From Lachnospiraceae bacterium UBA7060 (GTDB lineage: Bacteria; Bacillota; Clostridia; Lachnospirales; Lachnospiraceae): a DNA stretch of 55,855 nucleotides. The notes under the pieces are model-generated. The model searched no databases. It was given only the letters and a program-made list of their open reading frames with translations, and was not told where the DNA came from. Every line of letters begins with the position of its first letter. The stretch's first letter is position 1. Shown here piece after piece: positions 52,805 to 55,855 of this stretch. Made by a program: the position numbers and the translations under genes. The stretch is from positions 1 to 55,855 of the forward strand of contig DLAA01000079.1 in assembly GCA_002493835.1 (NCBI GenBank), written 5' to 3'.

Positions 52805-53266
52805 ATGGGCAGATTAAAAGAACTTCGGAAATATGTGGATCAGGAATTAAATAAGATAGAGGATGTGGACAAACGAAATGGCGCAATCGTACATCTTTAC
52901 GGTGTATCCCTTGCGGCTGCAATGATTGCAAGGAAGCGTGGGCTTGATCCGGAACTTTCCTCAATGGCGGCAATGCTCCATGATCTGCATGCATATAAGA
53001 CCGGATCATATGATGATCATGCACACAGGGGTGCGGAACTTGCGGGGAATATTCTCAGGGAATTGAGACTGACAGATGAGGGCGAGACGGATATTATCTG
53101 TTCCGCGATATACCATCACGATGACAAGCTTGTGACGGACGGCCCGATGGATGAGGTTTTGAAGGATGCGGATGTCATTCATCATTGCATGAATGATTTA
53201 TCGAAACCTGTAAAAGAAAAAGAACAGGTACGTTTCGATAAGCTGTGTGCCGAGTTCGGGATGTGA
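52805..53266 (+). CDS. HD-domain phosphohydrolase
   Basis: 153 residues from ATG 52805 with GGAGGAG 5-6 nt upstream (in-frame ATGs at 52769 and 52772 are less likely). HD fold: His in VHLYGVSLAA, HD in AMLHDLHAY, His in HAHRGAEL, then IYHHDD and DADVIHH. It resembles small YedJ/HDIG-like proteins acting on nucleotides or phosphorylated metabolites; the substrate is unknown. Cytosolic. It opens the accessory island at the right edge. Confidence 0.85.
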   Translation: MGRLKELRKYVDQELNKIEDVDKRNGAIVHLYGVSLAAAMIARKRGLDPELSSMAAMLHDLHAYKTGSYDDHAHRGAELAGNILRELRLTDEGETDIICSAIYHHDDKLVTDGPMDEVLKDADVIHHCMNDLSKPVKEKEQVRFDKLCAEFGM

Positions 53267-53367
53267 GTTGAAAAAGGTTAGTATGAGATGTACCGCAAAG
53301 CGATCCATTTTTGCTGTATGTAAAGGCCGGATAGGATAAAATGAGAAAAAGCGAGGATGTTTGGAAT

Positions 53368-53544
53368 ATGTCGGATACGGTGTATACTATTAGCCAACTC
53401 AAAGAGAGGCTGATACCAATTTTTATAAATAATAGAATAAAGAGAGCGGTTCTCTTTGGTTCTTACGGAAAAGGTAAGGCAACAAAAGAAAGTGATATTG
53501 ATTTGGAAATTCAAAAAACGGGAGTATTAATGTATGAAAAATGA
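53368..53544 (+). pseudogene. mntA: MntA-type nucleotidyltransferase antitoxin with internal deletion
   Basis: 58 residues from ATG 53368 (67 from ATG 53341). It has the minimal nucleotidyltransferase motif: RAVLFGSYGKGKATKESDIDLE, with GS and DxD intact (53434-53502 region). After DIDL the sequence jumps to EIQKTGVLMYEK, which in relatives is the extreme C terminus. About 35-40 central residues, including the third catalytic Asp, are missing in frame. In type VII systems MntA AMPylates HepT to silence it; this copy should be unable to. HepT starts in the overlap with its stop. Confidence 0.7.
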
Positions 53545-53559
53545 AGTAATTATCGGAAA

Positions 53560-53856
53560 ATGCTGGGTTATATTGAGAAAGTATTAAAATATACGCAGGG
53601 TTTGGATTACGATACTTTCGTAAAGCAGGAAGTGATAATGGAAGCATGTATATTCAATTTGAGTCAATTAGGTGAATTGGCGGATAAGATTGACAATGAA
53701 TATCGGACGGTTCACAGAGAGATTCCATGGAGTCAAATCTATGGTTTAAGGAATCGAATTGTGCATGATTATGAAGGTGTAAATTTTATGCTTGTATGGG
53801 AAATTATCTGCAATGATTTACAAGAACTTAGAGAAATGTTAGTAAGCATAAAATGA
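53560..53856 (+). CDS. hepT: HepT-like RNase toxin (DUF86), N-terminal frameshift
   Basis: 98 residues visible. HEPN motif RX4HXY is intact (Arg64, His69, Tyr71 in RNRIVHDY). The expected start is ATG 53534, overlapping the mntA stop (ATGAAAAATGA). That frame reads MKNEVIIGK and then leaves the HepT frame at the A run 53557-53560, as if one A were lost. ATG 53560 has no ribosome binding site. The protein is therefore either truncated by about 9 residues or not made. HEPN toxins of this family cleave RNA or are AMPylated by MntA. Confidence 0.75.
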   Translation: MLGYIEKVLKYTQGLDYDTFVKQEVIMEACIFNLSQLGELADKIDNEYRTVHREIPWSQIYGLRNRIVHDYEGVNFMLVWEIICNDLQELREMLVSIK

Positions 53857-53884
53857 TTTGCAAGGAAGACGGGTGAAGACAGAA

Positions 53885-54124
53885 ATGAGTACAATTATTG
53901 TAATCATGCTGGCAGTCAGAGAAAGAAATCCTGTTTATTACCATAAAGATACAAAGATGTTTGACTGGATTCCCTATTCTAAAGCGGATAACATGGATAT
54001 GTATTTGAACAAGCTTCATGAATTGACTTTGTACGAAGACTTTGTTGATGCATGTGGGGATATCTATATACAGATATTCGATGGATGGACTGAAGAAAAT
54101 GATTTGTGTTTTACATCCGGGTAA
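53885..54124 (+). CDS. Small hypothetical protein
   Basis: 79 residues from ATG 53885 (or 88 from 53858). Sequence includes VIMLAVRERNPVYYHKDTKM, then FDWIPYSKADNMDMYLNKL and YIQIFDGWTEEND. Acidic and soluble, no known domain. The ribosome binding site is weak. It lies between hepT and a truncated DUF4258 gene, so it may be part of the island's decay or a real accessory gene. Confidence 0.4.
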   Translation: MSTIIVIMLAVRERNPVYYHKDTKMFDWIPYSKADNMDMYLNKLHELTLYEDFVDACGDIYIQIFDGWTEENDLCFTSG

Positions 54125-54198
54125 GACCGCACCGACCAGACTTTCCATGAAGGTTACGGGTAAGGTAATCCAGTGCGGATCTATGAGGGAGGTTTGCC

Positions 54199-54312
54199 AT
54201 GAAGAAATATATTCATGTTGTAATTGGTACTGACCTGGAGACGCTTTGGGGTATAACAGCATATTATCCCAATTTAGATAAATGGAAACAAGACTTAAGG
54301 ACGAGGAGGTAG
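54199..54312 (+). pseudogene. Truncated DUF4258-type toxin (C-terminal fragment)
   Basis: 37 residues; ATG 54199 after GGGAGG. It encodes KYIHVVIGTDLETLWGITAY and YPNLDKWKQDLRTRR, the conserved C terminus of DUF4258 proteins that pair with MqsA-type antitoxins. The N-terminal His-containing core is absent upstream, where an in-frame stop occurs at 54184. It ends 8 nt before the antitoxin gene. Probably non-functional. Confidence 0.6.
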
Positions 54313-54320
54313 GATTAGGT

Positions 54321-54548
54321 ATGACTTGTTTTACTTGTAAAGGCGATATGGAAAAGTCTTTGACAACTTATATGACAGAGTGTGATGGCTGCTTTCTTAT
54401 TATTAAAAATGTGCCTTGCTCGAAATGCACACAGTGTGGTGAGGACTGTTTCAATGGTGTGACGCTTCAGAAGATTGAGGTGATTCTTGAAAAATTTAAA
54501 ACAATGTTGACAGAGATAGCTATTGTAGATTATAACAAGGCGGCTTAG
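54321..54548 (+). CDS. MqsA/YgiT-type zinc-finger antitoxin
   Basis: 75 residues from ATG 54321, GAGGAGGT 10 nt upstream and located in the toxin fragment. Two CxxC pairs: CFTC near the start and CSKCTQC in the middle. A short helical C-terminal tail follows (TLQKIEVILEKFKTML). This is the N-terminal Zn-binding half of MqsA without the DNA-binding HTH. It looks intact, while its toxin is truncated. Confidence 0.78.
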   Translation: MTCFTCKGDMEKSLTTYMTECDGCFLIIKNVPCSKCTQCGEDCFNGVTLQKIEVILEKFKTMLTEIAIVDYNKAA

Positions 54549-54636
54549 CATGGAATTGTGAAGCCGAATGTAACGCTGACAAGCTTTCATTTTTAAAGCA
54601 TGTAGTCCGTCCTATTAGAGAGTGAAGGGGATGACT

Positions 54637-54810
54637 ATGAATAAACCGATTGTAAGCGAGCGCTTCGATGTAGATGACATTAGAAAGATGCGTGAATATA
54701 ACTCGTTGCGTCACATTAATATGACACCGGCGGAAATAGTAGAAGACACGAAAAAGGGAGCGGCGGTAATCCTTGAGCGTTTACAGGAGCGGCGCGCTTT
54801 AAAGATATAA
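54637..54810 (+). CDS. Small antitoxin-like hypothetical protein
   Basis: 57 residues from ATG 54637 with AAGGGG about 7 nt upstream. Entirely helical and charged (IVSERFDVDDIRKMREYNSL, DTKKGAAVILERLQERRA), of the type found as antitoxins or small regulators beside toxin genes. No adjacent toxin is evident. It lies 58 nt before the TOTE primase gene. Confidence 0.55.
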   Translation: MNKPIVSERFDVDDIRKMREYNSLRHINMTPAEIVEDTKKGAAVILERLQERRALKI

Positions 54811-54868
54811 GGCTGGATGAAGGCATTCTTATGGCAGAGAAAATTGCTGATTGAGGAGAATCATTAAT

Positions 54869-55855
54869 ATGACAGATGAAATTTTGTCTTTGCAGGACAA
54901 AATAAAATGTTTGGAAAAAGAAAATCAGTATCTAAAATCCCTGCTTGATCAAGCGGGGATTTCTTACTCAAAGGAGAAATTGCGACAGTGTGAAACATTT
55001 AAGGAGAATACGAAGTATTCTCTGAATCGAGCACGCGGGTGCTCGATTTCTTATCATGCGTCTGATGAAATGAAAAACAGGGATTTATTTGATTCCGATC
55101 AAGGAGCTAGAATCATCTCCAGGGAGATTACCGATTATGACGTCAATCTGTTTTTCTCTATGTTTTGGGGACGTACGGATGTGTACGCTAAACGTACTGT
55201 GAAAAAATCTACGGGAGAGATCCATTATTACACGCAATGCTACAATTTTTATAAGACGGGCTGTCCAAGAATGAGCGGCAGTAAGATCAGGTGTCAGGAT
55301 TGTAAAAGGCAGGCATATAAAAAGCTGGAGAAACAGCAGATCATGGCACATTTAAAGGGGGTATTGGAAGACGCGTCAGACGTAATAGGCATCTATCCGT
55401 TGTTAGAGGATGACACCTGCAGATTTATTGTATTTGATTTTGACAACCATGACAAAAATGCGGAGAAACGTGATTTTGCCAATACGGACGGTATCTGGAA
55501 AGAAGAAGTAGATGCACTGTGTGAAATATGCGTCATCAATGGTATAGATCCTCTGGTGGAACGATCACGATCGGGACGCGGCGCTCATCTCTGGATATTT
55601 TTTCAGAAGAAAATGGAGGCTTCCCTGGCAAGAAAATTTGGGAATGCCTTGTTAAGAAAAGGGGCAGAATCTGTCAATTTGAAATCCTTCCGGTTTTATG
55701 ACAGAATGCTGCCAATGCAGGATCATCTTTCGCAGGGCGGCATTGGCAACTTGATCGCGCTGCCACTGCAGGGACAGGCTATCAAAGAGGGAAACAGCGC
55801 ATTTGTGGATGAAAATTGGAACGCATACCCGGATCAGTGGAAAATATTGTTAAGT
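54869..55855 (+). CDS. TOTE conflict system primase protein (3'-truncated)
   Basis: 329 residues to the window edge, frame still open. GAGGAG 10 nt before ATG 54869. A short coiled coil (DEILSLQDKIKCLEKENQYL) is followed by a Zn site with Cys124, Cys132, Cys142 and Cys145. An archaeo-eukaryotic primase-type catalytic core follows, with Asp190 and Asp192 (FDFDNHD) and His240 in SRSGRGAHLWIFF. It then has the family segment FRFYDRMLPMQD and GGIGNLIALPLQGQ. In TOTE proteins this is followed by a superfamily-2 helicase and sometimes a nuclease; those would lie beyond 55855. Proposed role is defence against mobile elements. Confidence 0.8.
   Translation, partial: MTDEILSLQDKIKCLEKENQYLKSLLDQAGISYSKEKLRQCETFKENTKYSLNRARGCSISYHASDEMKNRDLFDSDQGARIISREITDYDVNLFFSMFWGRTDVYAKRTVKKSTGEIHYYTQCYNFYKTGCPRMSGSKIRCQDCKRQAYKKLEKQQIMAHLKGVLEDASDVIGIYPLLEDDTCRFIVFDFDNHDKNAEKRDFANTDGIWKEEVDALCEICVINGIDPLVERSRSGRGAHLWIFFQKKMEASLARKFGNALLRKGAESVNLKSFRFYDRMLPMQDHLSQGGIGNLIALPLQGQAIKEGNSAFVDENWNAYPDQWKILLS

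Noticed and set aside
54042..54233. A 63-codon frame overlapping the small hypothetical gene
   Set aside because: Shadow frame spanning the junction between two other genes; no independent support.
1..55855. CRISPR arrays, tRNA/rRNA genes, complete insertion sequences, integrase/att pairs
   Set aside because: Looked for by eye on both strands; no regularly spaced repeats, cloverleaf sequences, transposase motifs or integrase genes were recognised.

Overview
The window is a 55.9 kb stretch of a moderately GC-rich Firmicutes chromosome, most likely a spore-forming Lachnospiraceae (gut Clostridia). The reasons are the AGGAGG-type ribosome binding sites, the clostridial spoIID-spoIIQ gene pair, a SipL-type SPOCS/LysM coat protein, BspA-like surface proteins, type 1B PyrD/PyrK, and several small families typical of that group. 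No rRNA, tRNA, CRISPR array or intact insertion sequence was found. The first gene is cut at its 5' end and the last at its 3' end.

Layout. 1-6474: C-terminal part of a giant surface protein (BspA repeats, VWA, Big_2, CARDB-like domains). 6624-15714: a degenerate J-domain/TPR protein with a partner Hsp70, the GTPase HflX, a small protein behind a consensus promoter, and a YbhJ-like aconitase-family hydratase. 15748-20238: a LamG-fold membrane protein, an EF-hand-type protein split by a frameshift, and the engulfment pair SpoIID/SpoIIQ, both with altered catalytic residues. 20291-24405: amidohydrolase, GH9-like lipoprotein without recognisable catalytic residues, PlsC and a PrcB-domain lipoprotein. 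24419-27403: pyrC-pyrK-pyrD. 27490-33595: SipL-like protein, MFS/spermidine-synthase fusion, GH42 beta-galactosidase and a small alanine/threonine-rich protein. 33874-41000: ispE, a GntR regulator, murI, a DUF1934 protein, a lipoprotein PPIase, asnS and an NlpC/P60 hydrolase.

42072-49232 is the most coherent functional unit. A strong promoter is followed by a roughly 155-nt structured leader ending in a textbook intrinsic terminator. Then come larE-larB-larC (nickel-pincer nucleotide cofactor synthesis) and a nickel/peptide-type ABC importer with one ATPase, mostly joined by stop/start overlaps. LarA itself is absent. The leader looks like a riboswitch or attenuator that I cannot assign to a known class.

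49229-52105 holds a CotH-family protein and an XRE regulator. From about 52.1 kb onward is a decaying accessory or defence island: a probable thioesterase remnant, an HD-domain protein, a MntA-HepT toxin-antitoxin pair damaged in both genes, a MqsA-type antitoxin beside a truncated DUF4258 toxin, a small antitoxin-like protein, and the start of a TOTE-conflict-system primase that runs off the window.
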